NCBI GenBank assembly: GCA_963680875.1
Contig: OY804578.1
Span: 98,857,689 to 98,921,688 of the forward strand
Source of the DNA: Bathymodiolus brooksi
Lineage: Eukaryota > Mollusca > Bivalvia > Mytilida > Modiolidae
Length of the DNA: 64,000 nucleotides
Reading direction: 5' to 3'
Position 1 is the first letter of the stretch, and every line of letters begins with the position of its first letter. A program made the translations under genes and the position numbers. The notes under the pieces are model-generated. The model did no database searches and was not told where the DNA came from. It saw only the letters and a program-made list of their open reading frames with translations. Shown piece by piece: positions 1 through 11,724 of this stretch.

Positions 1-18
1 ACAATATTTATATAATAG

Positions 19-92
19 TGTGGTCTTGTCCAGGTAATATGCCGGTATTACCCTCCCAGAATATGCCAAAATATTACCTGGACAAGACCACA
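19..92. repeat. Hairpin with 20-bp perfect arms plus direct repeats
   Basis: TGTGGTCTTGTCCAGGTAAT (19-38) and its exact inverse (73-92). The motif CAGGTAATATGCCAAAATAT is repeated directly up to 173. Confidence 0.8.
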
Positions 93-210
93 TTAATATC
101 ATTATTATACCGAGTGTCTAATTGTCCAGGTAATATGCCAAAATATTACCCAGGTAATATGCCAAAATATTACAGTACCAAATATCACTACAGAAACTTA
201 CGCGAAGTAT

Positions 211-439
211 ATTAAATCAATATAATCGTCGCGGTCAGTTTTATTGGCGGAGGAAACCGAAGTACCCGGAGAAAACCACTGACCTGGTACAAGTCAATGA
301 CAAACTTTATCACCTAATGTTATATCGAGTACACCTCGCCATGAGCGTGATTCGAACTCACAACGTTAGTGGTGATAGGCACTGATTGAATAGGTAGTTG
401 TAAATCCAACAACCATACGAGCAGGACCATGACGGCCCC
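211..439 (-). mobile_element. SINE family A copy (tRNA-headed)
   Basis: Family A reads, in its own sense: tRNA-like head (GAGTTCGAATCC B-box), GTGTACTCGATACAACATTA, GGGTACTCCGGTTTCCTCC, GACCGCCACGATATAGCTGA, and a tail GTTAAACACCATAACCCTA. This copy lacks the extreme tail. Confidence 0.85.
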
Positions 440-1035
440 TATATAGTTACATGTTATATCTATTTCTATTTTATTTGAGTAGATTTGCGATTTGAAATAT
501 ATATTTTTTTTTTAAGTTAAAATCAAATTTTCATCATAGTCCCCCTCCCCCTCCCCCTCCCAAGGGATATAAAATTGTATCATTAATAATAAATTAATAA
601 ATAATAAATTCAGATTTTCTATTTAAAATAAATCTCATTTACAAAACCACTGATATTTGTTCAATTTTTAACGCTGATTTAAGCTTTAGTCGCAACAATT
701 TTTTATTTTTCTCTTTAAACTGTCGAAACATAACATTTATTTAACTATAAAATTCACTAATAAAATTCACCCCCCCACTTTTTTTCTTGTTTAAATCAAT
801 GATCAACAATATTCCAGAATCAAACAAATGAATAAATATAACATATATTTCTTTTACATGCATCTTTTTACCATGCGGTGTCAGTGTGTTTTAAATTGGT
901 CATCCAATCAGGACGCTCATTATTCTTGTCCAAGATAAAAATACATCGCTAAAATTACCTGTGAGAAAGTCGCCGTCCAAACTCAAATCAATACCTGTGG
1001 GTGTTTCCCCACTTCAACTCGTAAATTTACGTATA
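440..1035. other. Unannotated AT-rich stretch
   Basis: Contains a CCCCCTCCCC tract at 540-561 and otherwise AT-rich sequence. No gene or repeat recognised. Confidence 0.6.
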
Positions 1036-1126
1036 GGAGAATGTCCAAGTAACTCTCCATTCCTTAAATATTATGGAGCCGAGGCCCATTGTTTTTAAGG
1101 AATGGAGAGATACGAGGACATTCTCC
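1036..1126. repeat. Hairpin repeat
   Basis: 33-bp arms GGAGAATGTCC...CTCCATTCCTTAAA and inverse. A partial extra copy of the arm lies at 1268-1295. Confidence 0.75.
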
Positions 1127-1841
1127 AACTTAAAATCCATCCATTGTACTTTATTAATTTGATTAATTATTAATCTTGTAACAAAAAAAGTCTGTGTATA
1201 GTATCTAAAGTACAAAGTATTAAATTGTTTGCCCCTTGTGGGACCTTAAAAGTACAAAGAGAATAATAACTCTCCATTCCTTAAAAATAATGGAGAGCTT
1301 TGACAATAGATTTACATTACAGGTGGATTTTAAATAGAAATCGGAGATATTTCATCATAAAACTTCACACATGGTTTTGTCTATCATATTTCTTGAAGAC
1401 AAACATAACATTTTATTGCATTTATCAATATTGTATGAGTATCAACAGTTTTTTCAACACCGTATCTGTTTCTCGATACAGCCGCCCGATTACAGTGACC
1501 CGTGACCCAGATTAACACATCTCAGCAGTTTTTTTATTAATAAGGTTGTTTAATTATTTTCAGAGTCACCAAACAGACTATACTGGATCAACATGCTGAG
1601 CTGATTTTCTGTACTCAGAAACCACAGGTATACAAGACGCCTCCCTATCTACATTATACTGAATCCGAATAAACCAGTCGTTCCTCTTACTTCTAAATCC
1701 CGCGAGACTAGATAAGAAGCAACGCAGTCTTGTGTTCCACCTAATGTGGGATCGATCCAACGATGTTGTATGCTCTGGATTAATTAATGATGGACTTTGA
1801 CGGCGACATTCTCGAGAAAAAATTGCGCTCTAGAAGAATAC

Positions 1842-2075
1842 GTTCGTGGTCGTGATCGTATGCTAGTTGGATTTACAAATACCTGTGCAATCAGTGCCTA
1901 TCACCACTAACGTGGTGAGTTCGAATCCTGCCCAGGCGAGGTGTACTCGATACAACATTATGTGATAAAGTTTGCCAGTGACTTGCAGCAGGTTGGTGGG
2001 GTACTCCGATTTCCTCCACCGATAAAACTGAAATATTGTTGGAAGTGGCGTTAAACGTCATAACCCCTAACCCTA
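1842..2075 (+). mobile_element. SINE family A copy, near full length
   Basis: Has the head with TGAGTTCGAATCC, the conserved body (shortened after CTCCACC) and the tail ending in CCCCTAACCCTA. Confidence 0.88.
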
Positions 2076-2790
2076 TATAAAGTATAAGTAAATGACAGAT
2101 GTTGGACTAGTGTGAATAATTCACGAGGAAAATATATGGAGTAGACATTGTATGATTATATTTACATTATACATACGGAAACAATTACCATTGTATGTTA
2201 TATAACCCTTTCCATTCCTTGTTTAAATGGCATTTGTAACAGATTTATTTATTTTAATGTTTTCAAGTAAAGATCCAGAAATGTAAGTGATTATTTATAC
2301 CCATTGTAATATGGAAACCCTTTAAGATTGAAAGGCATGTAACTTTCTCAAATTAAAAAGATATTAGAGAAACATGATATTAATTGTATTTATGTTTTAT
2401 ATAATTTGACAGCTTTTACTTTATATACACACAAGGTTGCCATTTCTATTTGCACGAGTCGTCCAATACAGTTTATATGTTGTTCTTTATATATCTGAAC
2501 GAGTCGTCCAATACAATATTTATAGATCTACCTAGTTTTGTGAGGAACAGTCCTGACCGCAAGGCAGTTGTTAAAAGTATTCGGAAACTTCCAATTGTAT
2601 CTATACATTTCCTATAAAAACTACGATTTTTCAATATAAGCAGAAAAGTATGTAGTTTATAGTGCATGTAGTTATAATTTTTTTAGAAGCTTCTTTTTCA
2701 TAAAAAAAAGAAGAAAAATCGAACATAAATTGACTTAAGGATAATGTTTTGAGCAATTGTGGTTTAATTGGAAATATATAGTGAAAATGT

Positions 2791-3040
2791 GAGGGTTACA
2801 AGTAATGGTGTTTAACGCCACTTTCAACAATATTTCAGCTATATCGTGGCGGTCAGTTTGATTGGTGGGGACGGTAAACCGGAGTACCTGGAGAAAACCA
2901 CTGACAAACTTTATCACATAATATTGTATCGAGTACATCTCGCCTGAGCATGATTCGAACTCACAACTCTAGTGGTCATAGGCACTGATTGCGTTAGATA
3001 GTTATAAATCTAACTACCATGCGATCACGACCACGACGAC
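2791..3040 (-). mobile_element. SINE family A copy, full length
   Basis: Contains the complete body (GTTTAACGCCACTTTCAAC on the plus strand) and the tRNA-like head ending in CACGACGAC. Confidence 0.88.
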
Positions 3041-3159
3041 AATGTGAAGTTTCTGAATACTTTTGATAACTGACAGTACATCTACAAGTGTAATAAGTTT
3101 GTAATGCTTATAAAGTTGTGAATTCAATTTCAATTCGTGTATTACTTACTTACTAAGTG

Positions 3160-3321
3160 ATACAGTTTGTATATGTAAGTGACATGAGGCGGATCGGTGG
3201 TTATTTCCGGGTAGTATGGTTTCCTCAACTAATAAAACTGATCTCCACGATATAGCTGAAATAGTTTTGAATGTACTTGTACATTGTATATTGGTATTAA
3301 AACCCGATAGCCTATAACCCC
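3160..3321 (+). mobile_element. SINE family A copy, 5'-truncated
   Basis: Body and a diverged tail (AAAACCCGATAGCCTATAAC); the head is missing. Confidence 0.75.
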
Positions 3322-3779
3322 AGGCCATTTCATTAATTGGATAGATGTGGGTTGCTTAACTTCAAGTAAGCAGTTACATGTACTGCCAGTTATACAAAAA
3401 TGTTTGCATGACAAGAAGACGTTCACATTAAATCCTGTAGGTGAAAAATGAAAAAATGTGCCACGGGATGACCGTAAGAACGGATGTTTTGATTGCTATA
3501 GTAAAATGGGAAATATTGATTGAAAAAAGTTTTCCTCCCAACCGACAGTCAGCAAAAACATCAAGCAAGCCGTTGTTACTAATTAAAGGGGGGGTACCAT
3601 ACACTACAGGGAGATAACTCTTTAAAATCAGTTGAACGTTTTGATCATATGATGTTTGTATGCAGATTTCAAGCATCTCGTGATCAAAACCACAGAGAGA
3701 AAAGCTGCTATGTGGCTAGTGAATTTATAGCTCTGAGTCTGTTGGTTGGAATTTGTTAAAATTTTGATATTTATTACAG

Positions 3780-3864
3780 TGGATGTATTCAAACACACTG
3801 TCAAAAAATTAAACGAGCAGATCAAATTTTACCTGAAGTGTATGGTACCACCATAAGAGCTGCT
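3780..3864 (+). CDS. Possible internal exon, unknown product
   Basis: A candidate exon bounded by TATTTATTACAG and GTGAGTTTTC. It is open for 28 codons in one frame only (GCIQTHCQKIKRADQ...TTIRAA). No partner exon was found, and the match could be chance in AT-rich DNA. Confidence 0.22.
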
Positions 3865-4301
3865 GTGAGTTTTCGTTTTTGTACAAGAAACATTGTATAC
3901 GTAATACATTAATGTGGTTCTAATTTACGTTCTATCCTAATTGGGGTCAGTTCTGTATTTGATTCAATCTTCACAACTCAATTAATGGACACTTCTTTTT
4001 TAATTCGGATGTGATGTACGTATGGCGACACAGAGAAAATGGCCTCTATTTCTATACCATCTTATCCCGAAATTGTAATTGTGTGATTTTGAGTACTAAT
4101 AAAAGGATCAAATGAACTTCAGTGTTATTTAGTCATGGACTCAATAAAAACTTTTCTGGTACCTTATACATATAGAGCGACGATAAAAAACGGTGACAGT
4201 ATAAGCGCGCGGACGTGATAGAGAAAATAATTGAAAACAATTAAAATATTTCTTGTCTTTGCTCTTGTCAGATAATTTGGCAGTTGTTTTAGACTTTTTA
4301 G

Positions 4302-4480
4302 TATTGCAGGATAAACACTATATACGTAAATTGTCGGTAAGCATAACCGTAAGTGGCGGCACTCGGTGAGAAACAGGCCAGAAAAGCTCACCAAATGCTC
4401 GATTTTCTATTTGTTTTTCTAAAGCTCGTATAAATAAATTATATATTTTGGACAATATATGTATATTTATCCTGCAATGA
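4302..4480. mobile_element. Related TTGCAGGATAAACA-ended MITE, diverged
   Basis: ATTGCAGGATAAACAC on the left and TATTTATCCTGCAATG on the right. The interior is related in layout to the 5.8-kb hairpin. Confidence 0.55.
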
Positions 4481-5466
4481 CAGCATTTACCGACCATTCT
4501 AATATGACGTCTCTAAAACGGCACACACGATAATACTCAACAACTCTATATTTAGCGCAAGTGCAGTACACAACAAATCTGGCTGTTCCATGTATCTCCC
4601 GCTGTGAAATTACCGTGACGACCGAGTGTAAACAAACAAAACAACGGCATAAAACGTATTTTTAAAGTCCTTAAAATAAAAATTTCCCCTCAGTTATATA
4701 TAAATATTCTGTAACTAAGTATTTTTTTATCATTTGTTTGGAAAATTTACATTTGGGGATCCCCAGTACGCACACATACATTCCATTGATATGTGTCGGC
4801 CATGAATAAGCGAAAAATGCACTAACCTTCATGTTTTCCTACACATACATTGATAACTGGACGGTGATGCAATTAAGTTACTGATATTTTCCAATTTGAT
4901 GGCATTTTGAATTTTGCTACTCAAATAAGTAAAATGCTCACAAAATCGTAAAATAAATCAGTAACCAGCTTGTGTCAATCAGCGTCCCTTGCAAACAACG
5001 TCACAGGATGACGATATATTACAAAAGTCAAAGTCTTAAGTATTTATTCCGAAATTTTTTTTTATGTCAACAATACAAGCTTTTTTTTTTCCATTGGCAT
5101 TTATTTTGTTTATTTCATATCTAACAATAATTGTCGATTATTAACAACTGTTCAAGTGTTCGATATTATGTTTGACAACTCCGCTCCGCCATCTTGTTAG
5201 CGCACGAAATGATGAACGAATGAACTCCGACTTTTTCTTAAATATTTTTACGCAGGAATTGTTCAATCGAATCTATGTTGGAAAATACACAATAAATATG
5301 TTTTTCATGTTAACATCCATATCTTTGTTTTAAAATATCTCGTTCAAATACAAATAATTCAAAATCAAATCAAAATTTCCGAAGGAGGTAAATGGAACAG
5401 CCACCAAATGCCGTGTGTGTACAGTTCACGAATGGTTAAACATTACCGTATTTGTCCTATTAGAAT
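4481..5466. other. Unannotated stretch
   Basis: AT-rich with several T-runs. It contains GCTCCGCCATCTTG at about 5181-5196, a YY1-like motif also found in MITE ends here. No gene seen. Confidence 0.55.
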
Positions 5467-5632
5467 CGAAATAATTCATGGCAGGCATAGAGTTGTGCAA
5501 ATTTACACATGGGCTGGGCCTTTATTTTCTTCGATTTTACCCCTCGCTATCGCTCGTGGTAAAATTCTAATATAAAGGCCCAGCCCATGTGTTAATTTGC
5601 ATAAATCTATGTCTCCCATGAATTATTTCTTA
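5467..5632. mobile_element. Hairpin MITE (166 bp)
   Basis: Arms of about 56 bp containing TTTACACATGGGCTGGGCCT and its inverse around a short CTCGCTATCGCTCG loop. Confidence 0.75.
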
Positions 5633-5793
5633 AATATAGCCTGCCCAATATTTTTTTGGATATTGGTCAGTTATAAATAGAACATATAAATGTAAAACGA
5701 GGCACATCGGGGGATATTGTTTTCAAATACATACACAAATTTATTTCAAATACTTTTATCATCGTCCAGTTAACGTTTATTTACGATTTAAAA

Positions 5794-5960
5794 TTGCAGG
5801 ATAAACACAATACATGTGCACTGTCGAAGCATATAGGTAAATATGTGTATTCGGCGCGAAACGCGGGAAAGGGCTCGGCGAAGCCTCGCCTTTTCCCCCG
5901 TTTCTAAGCCTCATACACATATTACCTATATGCTTCGACAGTGCACAAGTATTTTATATA
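5794..5960. mobile_element. Hairpin MITE with TTGCAGGATAAACAC end
   Basis: Arms of about 40 bp (GTGCACTGTCGAAGCATATA and inverse) around a GC-rich loop. Confidence 0.72.
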
Positions 5961-6065
5961 TATATGTATATACCATCTGGTGTCACTTGAGTGCAGATTA
6001 TATTTCATTTGTATGTTTTATAGTCATATTCTAATATTTTGGAATTGCCTACAAATTGGAATAGA

Positions 6066-6285
6066 GGCAATCTACTGCCAGTAGTGGAGCAGGAACTGCC
6101 TACCCTTCCGGAGCACATGAGTTCACCCCAGTTTTTAGTGGGGTTCGTGTTACTCGATCTTTAGTTTTATATGTATGTTTTGTAGATCGTTATTTGTCCT
6201 TTTGTACTTTTTCTTTTGGCCATTGTGTTTTCTGTTCTTCTTCGATATACGGATTCTGATTGCCCCTTTGGTATCTTGAAACTCT
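6066..6285 (+). repeat. Dispersed repeat family B copy
   Basis: Family B landmarks: AGTGGAGCAGGAACTG, CCGGAGCACATGAGTTCACC, TTTTTAGTGGGGTTCGTGTT, GTAGATCGTTATTTGTCC and GGATTCTGATTGCCCCTTTG. It is noncoding and of unknown origin. Confidence 0.8.
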
Positions 6286-6714
6286 TCCCACTTAAAATTA
6301 GATGTTGAATTGCCCCAGTCTTTTCTGATATGTCGCTCTTCAAGATGTAATTTTAATTACAATATAGATTGGAACAGTGGAAATTGGACTGTTTCTATGC
6401 AATCTATATACAACGTATAGCACATTTAATCAAACCACAAACCCATAGTATCATGGCTTTATTTTATGTTTTATTTTGAATATTGTTTAGAAGGCACAAT
6501 AATCTATAAAAAATGTATTGATAATGATATGTATGTCCATGAGGTTATATCTGTATAAGGATCTTCATCTGTGCGTTGCTGTTAATCTTTCTCAAGGAAA
6601 AGCCTATAAATAGTAGTTAAGCAAAATGTACATATAGATTGTATATTCAAGTTCACAGCTTTCGTTTTTGGTGTACCATTAGCACATTGATTGTACATAT
6701 AAAACGACCACTTC

Positions 6715-6935
6715 TGTTAGCTCCACTAGTGGAGCAGGAACTGCTTACATTTCCGGAGCTCCTGAGATCATCCCTGGTTTTTAGTGGGGTTCGTGTTACT
6801 CGATCTTTAGTTTTATGTGTAATGTTGCGTAGATCGTTGTTTGTCCTTTTTCTTTTAACCATTGTGTTGTCTGTCCTTCTTCGATTTAAGGATTCTGATA
6901 ACCCCATTGGTATTTTCAAACCCTTTTTAGTATTT
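6715..6935 (+). repeat. Dispersed repeat family B copy
   Basis: Same landmarks as the copy about 650 bp upstream. Confidence 0.8.
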
Positions 6936-7239
6936 AATGACTATAATTTACAAACATATCCTCTCCCAGCTATAGTATTGAATGCGGTACATTAATACAT
7001 GTCCCATTTTAAAAATTGAATGGGCTACTAATCAAACGTGTAGTGATTAATAGCACTAGTTTAGAATTAACAAAACAATATTCATCTTTTAGTATATAAT
7101 TGAACCAGTTTAATTACACCATGCCTCCCAACTATAGTATTGAACGACTCTGTGTCAACGATGACTACTGATATATTCACAATCCGTTTTATTCTTTCAT
7201 GATTTCGTATCGGATTTGTTTTAAAAAGAGTAACACGAC

Positions 7240-7620
7240 GGGTGGTACTAATGGAGCAGGTACTGTTTACAATTCCTGAGCAAAACGTTTTCAGTGGGGT
7301 TCTTTTTGTTCATATTGTCCATTCATGTGTATACACGTTTTAAGTTACATATGGTGATGTTTTACGATTACCACCTAAAAGATGTGTTGTTTGTCTTATG
7401 TCATATTTAGTATGCATTCTGTTCATGATTAAAGTTTGTTATTAATATGTTTGTGTCTTGTCTATCCAATGTTTCCAGTTTCTCTGGATTGCCCAAATTT
7501 TGATTGGCCCTTCGGTGTTCTCTAACGTTTATTTATAGCTTCTCTGGATTGCCCATTCTTTTATTAGCCCTTCGGTGTTCTCTAACGTTTATTTACATAT
7601 ATTGGTGTCCAACACTATTT
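7240..7620 (+). repeat. Family B fragment followed by tandem family D fragments
   Basis: A degraded family B start (AATGGAGCAGGTACTG) is followed by two copies of the family D 3' motif (TCTCTGGATTGCCCA...CCCTTCGGTGTTCTCTAACG) at about 7485 and 7540. Confidence 0.7.
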
Positions 7621-7654
7621 CCATATTAGATTATGTTCGTGTCGTTTAAAAGTA

Positions 7655-7760
7655 ATACGACGGGTGCCACTAGGGGAGTCGAACCCTGGTTTTAGTGTGA
7701 TTTGTGTAGTTTAATCTGTAGATTTCATTTTACGGTTTCTGATTACCTCCCTTTCGTATC
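7655..7760 (+). repeat. Dispersed repeat family B, internally deleted copy
   Basis: CGACGGGTGCCACTAGGGGA joined to the TTTTAGTGTGATTTGTG and GGTTTCTGATTACC parts. Confidence 0.6.
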
Positions 7761-7858
7761 TACTTTACACAACATCTCCCACCTATCGTATTTAATGGCT
7801 ACTGTTTAGATACAAAGCATCACCCAACGGGAGACTTTAATGACTACGGTTTACTTAC

Positions 7859-7998
7859 ACAACATCTTCCACCTTTGTGGTTTAATGCACATCTACAGTC
7901 TGTCTCATAAGATGGTAATATGTTACCGCCGGGACAACTTCCAGTAAAAGAATTGAAACAGTCTGATCCTTCTTGTGCATCTTTACATTTTCCCCCAC
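7859..7998 (-). CDS. Cysteine-rich protein, internal exon (downstream)
   Basis: A GT-AG bounded open exon on the minus strand: acceptor TTTACATAG|GT, donor TGT|GTAAGTAA. With the T left by the exon at 11376 it reads a Cys codon and then 46 codons containing GGKCKDAQEGSDCF, TGSCPGGNILPSYETDCRC and HKGGRCC, eight cysteines in all. The spacing suggests a disulfide-stabilised extracellular module. I do not recognise the family. Later exons were not found at lower coordinates. Confidence 0.6.
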
Positions 7999-8044
7999 CT
8001 ATGTAAATTAAATAGTTACAGTACTTCTGTAGTATTTGATATAG

Positions 8045-8112
8045 TCAAACCTGTCTTATGTGACCATCCAATAGAAAATTGGAATATAGTCACATAAGAC
8101 AGATGGTCGCTT
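8045..8112. repeat. Short hairpin repeat
   Basis: ACCTGTCTTATGTGAC and GTCACATAAGACAGAT form the arms. Confidence 0.65.
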
Positions 8113-8487
8113 GGTACAAGTTAAATTAATATAAATTTGTAATGTGAAGGTAAAATAAAACTAAATTAAGGTCTCATAATACAAATTATTACTTTGTAGA
8201 GATAGTCACTATAGGAATGTTTGACTGTATTAAAACAGCCATGACATTATTATTATTATTATTATACAATATTTATAAAGCGCCTATCTAATAAAACAAT
8301 TACTCTAAGCGCTGTACAAAATACATAAAATGTTAATCCTATCAATAAAAGTAAAAGTAGCAATAAGAATCAAGAATAAATAAAAAAAAAAAAAAAAAAA
8401 AAATGATGAGTCTTTACAAGTTTCAAAAAAAATGACAACTGATTGCACATGTCCAAAAATAAATATAATTAAAAAGAGAGTTTAAAA

Positions 8488-8830
8488 TCAAATACTGTCA
8501 CCATAAGCTGCTCTAAAAAGATGAGTTTTTAAAAGTTTTTTGAAAATGCTAACTGATTGCACATGTCGAATGTTTTGAGGAAGGCTGTTCCATAAAGTTG
8601 CGGCAGATTTGTCCAATCGGCGTTCACCGTAGGTTTTGGTGCGTATGCGTGGAGCCTTTAACAACTGCAAGTCTTCGGATCTTAATGCTCGAGTAGGTTG
8701 ATATGCATTCACAAGTTCTTGTAGATAGACAGGTGCTAAGTTGTTGAGTGCCTTAAAAGTATATAACAGGATCTTATATTTAATTCGATGCTGCACTGGT
8801 AGCCAATGTAAAGAGACGAGGACAGGCGTG
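8488..8830 (-). pseudogene. 3' end of a CR1/L2-type LINE (RT C-terminus)
   Basis: The frame reads HWLPVQHRIKYKILLYTFKA, LAPVYLQELV, LRSEDLQLLKAPR, LWNSLPQNIRHV and FKKLLKTHLF. This is the characteristic C-terminal block of CR1/L2/Rex-like LINEs. Downstream (8255-8480) is a 3' tail with a TTA microsatellite and an A-run. Confidence 0.85.
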
Positions 8831-9180
8831 ATATGTTCATGTTTCCGTTTTCGTGATATTAATCGTGCAGTATGTTTTGTACCCGCTGAAGTTTAGAGAG
8901 AATGCTGACATTTGTAGTACAGGCTCAACTCGCTACCACTATCCCGGATAAATAGATTTTGGATAACCCACAGTAAATATTCGGTCCAACCGTATATATT
9001 TTTATATTATTTGTCTCACGGGTAACTCGAAGTCTCGGCTATTCGGAAGTAAAATCATATGTTCCTTCGACTTGTAAAGGACGAGGTTATCACTGTATAA
9101 CAGTAGAAGTTAGGACTTCCTGACAACGATCGCATATTGGACAGGAGATGTTAACTTTGCAGTGTCAATCCTCGTTTCTT

Positions 9181-9427
9181 TTGGGGTTATGGGGTATGAA
9201 GTTTAACGCCACTTTCAACAGTATTTCAGTAATATCGTGGCGGTCAGTTTTATTGGTGGAGGAAACTAGAGTACTCGGAGAAAATCACCAACCTGTCCAA
9301 GTTACTGACAAACTTTATCACATAAAGTCGTATCGAGTACACCTCACCTGAGCGGGATTTCAACTCACAACTTTAGTGATGATAGTCACTAATCCAACTA
9401 CCATACGATCGCGACCACGACTGCCCC
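9181..9427 (-). mobile_element. SINE family A copy, full length
   Basis: All landmarks are present; the head is slightly deleted around the A-box. Confidence 0.87.
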
Positions 9428-9689
9428 TATAACAGTAGAAGTTATGACTTCATGACGATGATCGTATATGAGACAGGAGATGTTAACCTTACAGAGGCAA
9501 TCCTCGTTTCTTTTGGACTATGTTTTACCCCAGTTTATGTTCTTTTAGTTTGTAATAATATGAACTTATACTGTTATTGTTTTTGTTTCTTTATTTATCC
9601 TTTTCATTAATATTATTTATAGTTCGACTTAGGAAGAATATTATTTGCCGCGAATCTGTTTTTAGTCGAATAGTTTTGATATCTGACAA

Positions 9690-9925
9690 GAAAAACGTAG
9701 ATATCTAATTTGTGCACACGATACGTTTCTATAACAACCATCGTCAGGTATTGTACGTTAACATAGTCAAAGATTGGAATGCCACAATAATGTAATTACT
9801 TGCTCCCAAAGACATATAAATTATTTGTGTTTCCAATCCTGTGACTTTGAGCGTAATTAATCACAGTTATTCCAGAAACGCATGCTGCGCAGTAAATTAG
9901 ATATCTACGTGTGTGTTTCAATTTT
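9690..9925. mobile_element. Pair of inverted hammerhead-like repeat copies
   Basis: The left copy (minus strand) contains CTGACGATGG and AGAAACGTATC. The right copy (plus strand) contains GAGCGTAATTAATCA, CAGAAACGCATGC and TGCGCAG. Both end in a shared AGATATCTACG sequence, so the two form outward inverted repeats. Confidence 0.45.
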
Positions 9926-10067
9926 GTATTTTATCAGTGACCGAGTCATCCGTAGCATATCTACATATATACATATATATAATAACACAAATATGTATTT
10001 GATAAGATATTGATTACCAGGTGGTTAGTAACCTTGTAATAAGGCAGAATTTTACAATGTCATTAGG

Positions 10068-10322
10068 GATATGGTTAGGGCTTTGGTGTTTAATGTCACT
10101 TTCAACAATATATCGTGGTGGTCAGTTTTATTGGTGGAGGAAACCGGAGTACCCGAAGAAAACCACCGTCCTGCCGCAAGTCACTGACAAATATATCACA
10201 TAATGTTGTATCTAGTACACCCTCCTGAGTGGGATTCGAGCTCACAACTTTGGTATGATAGGTACTGATTGCATTGGTATTTGTAAATCCAACTACCATA
10301 CGATCATGACCACGACGACCCC
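10068..10322 (-). mobile_element. SINE family A copy, full length
   Basis: All landmarks are present. Its segment 10127-10184 is identical to the insertion at 11105-11162. Confidence 0.88.
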
Positions 10323-10776
10323 AAATGTCAACTTACATTTCCCTAGCAGACCCCCTTAATTCGTTGAGACCTTGTTTTAATAGTTTCACAGTTAACATTC
10401 CCTGACATACCAGTGTTATATCCAGATAAGATAAAGTGTTGATGCCTCGTTCAACTTTTGTGTAATATCATGTTATGTTATTTACTAATAAAACATTTAA
10501 CGCCTAGACTTCATTCCAACTTCACACCATGACCTCCCCTCAAGTGATAACAGATATGCATTGACCCAATTGTATTCGGGGTTTAACACCATAACCCTAA
10601 CCCCTGTTTGTTAAATATCGTATTTTCTTCTTTTCCTTGTTTCAATTGTTTTTATATTTACATGTATATACTCTTAGTTCTGTCGACTGACTTTTGCTTT
10701 GCATTAATATTTGGACTTTAATGGGATTTCTTTCTTTTTCAGATGCTAATTACACTTTTTTTTCTAGTCTTGCACG

Positions 10777-11000
10777 GGACCATCGTGGTAGTGATCGTAT
10801 GGTAATTGGATTTACAACTACCTATGCAATCAGTTCCTATTACAACTAAAGTTGCGAGTTCCCACTCATGGCGAGGTGTACTCGATACAACATTATGTGC
10901 TAAAATTTGTCAGTGACATGCGCTAGGTCGCTGATTTTCTCCGGTTACTCCGATTTCCTCCAGCAATAAAACTAACCGCCACGATATAGCTGAAATTAGT
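10777..11000 (+). mobile_element. SINE family A copy, 3'-truncated
   Basis: Head and body are present; it stops after GATATAGCTGAAAT. Confidence 0.84.
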
Positions 11001-11082
11001 CAGTCAATATACCTAGCCTATATTCCATATTTACGTGTTAGCTTTACCTTGTTTGTTGGTTTTTACCTCTTTTTTGTTGTCT

Positions 11083-11189
11083 TTTAGCTGCGTTGTTTGT
11101 TGGGTTTATTGGTGGAGGAAACCGGAGTACCCGAAGAAAACCACCGTCCTGCCGCAAGTCACGTTTAGCTGCGTTGTTTGTTGGGTTTA
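11083..11189. repeat. 58-bp SINE-body insertion flanked by 26-bp direct repeats
   Basis: 11105-11162 is identical to 10127-10184 within the SINE at 10.1 kb, in the same orientation. The host sequence TTTAGCTGCGTTGTTTGTTG... is present on both sides (11083-11108 and 11164-11189). Confidence 0.85.
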
Positions 11190-11375
11190 CCTCTGTTGTT
11201 CGTAGGTTTTCTCTATTTGTATTGCACAGATCGTACTCGACAATCCCTCCCAGTTTTAGGTAAACAACGCACGCCTTACGATATTGTATATTAACTAAAC
11301 TCATCGATGGTAGATAGATTGGAATTCAGAATGTCATGGTGTAAATAATTCTATAGTTATTTGTACTCAACTTAC

Positions 11376-11498
11376 AGGGCTTACAACATTTTTTGCCTCC
11401 ACAACATTTTATCTGTGGTTCTAATGCATATCCTTCCTTGCAAGGACCCCTTTGGCAAACACCTTTATTTGGACCCTTTTCACAATCACCATGTCTAC
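11376..11498 (-). CDS. Cysteine-rich protein, internal exon (upstream)
   Basis: Acceptor TATTTCTTTAG|GT, donor CCCT|GTAAGTTG, phase 1 at both ends as is usual for extracellular modules. The 40 full codons include RHGDCEKGPNKGVCQRGPCK and IKCCGGKKCCKP. Joined to the exon at 7998-7859 the frame continues as a Cys and then GGKC. No signal-peptide exon was found upstream, so the gene is partial here. Confidence 0.6.
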
Positions 11499-11724
11499 CT
11501 AAAGAAATAAAAGTAAAGTATGTACAGTTGTAACTTTAAGCAGCATTGTACACACGCTATGGAATTATGCAGTGCGAGTATTTTAATAATGAGGCAATGT
11601 ATTATCTGGATAACAACACGTGTACATGTATGCGTAATGAGTTGCATTGGGAATTTATATTTTTATTAAGCTGTGTTAGACGATTGTCGATGTTTCGAAT
11701 TGTAAATATTGTATAAGAAGAGTT

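Noticed and set aside
6639..6995. 118-codon plus-strand ORF
   Set aside because: Coincides with dispersed repeat family B; other copies are not open.
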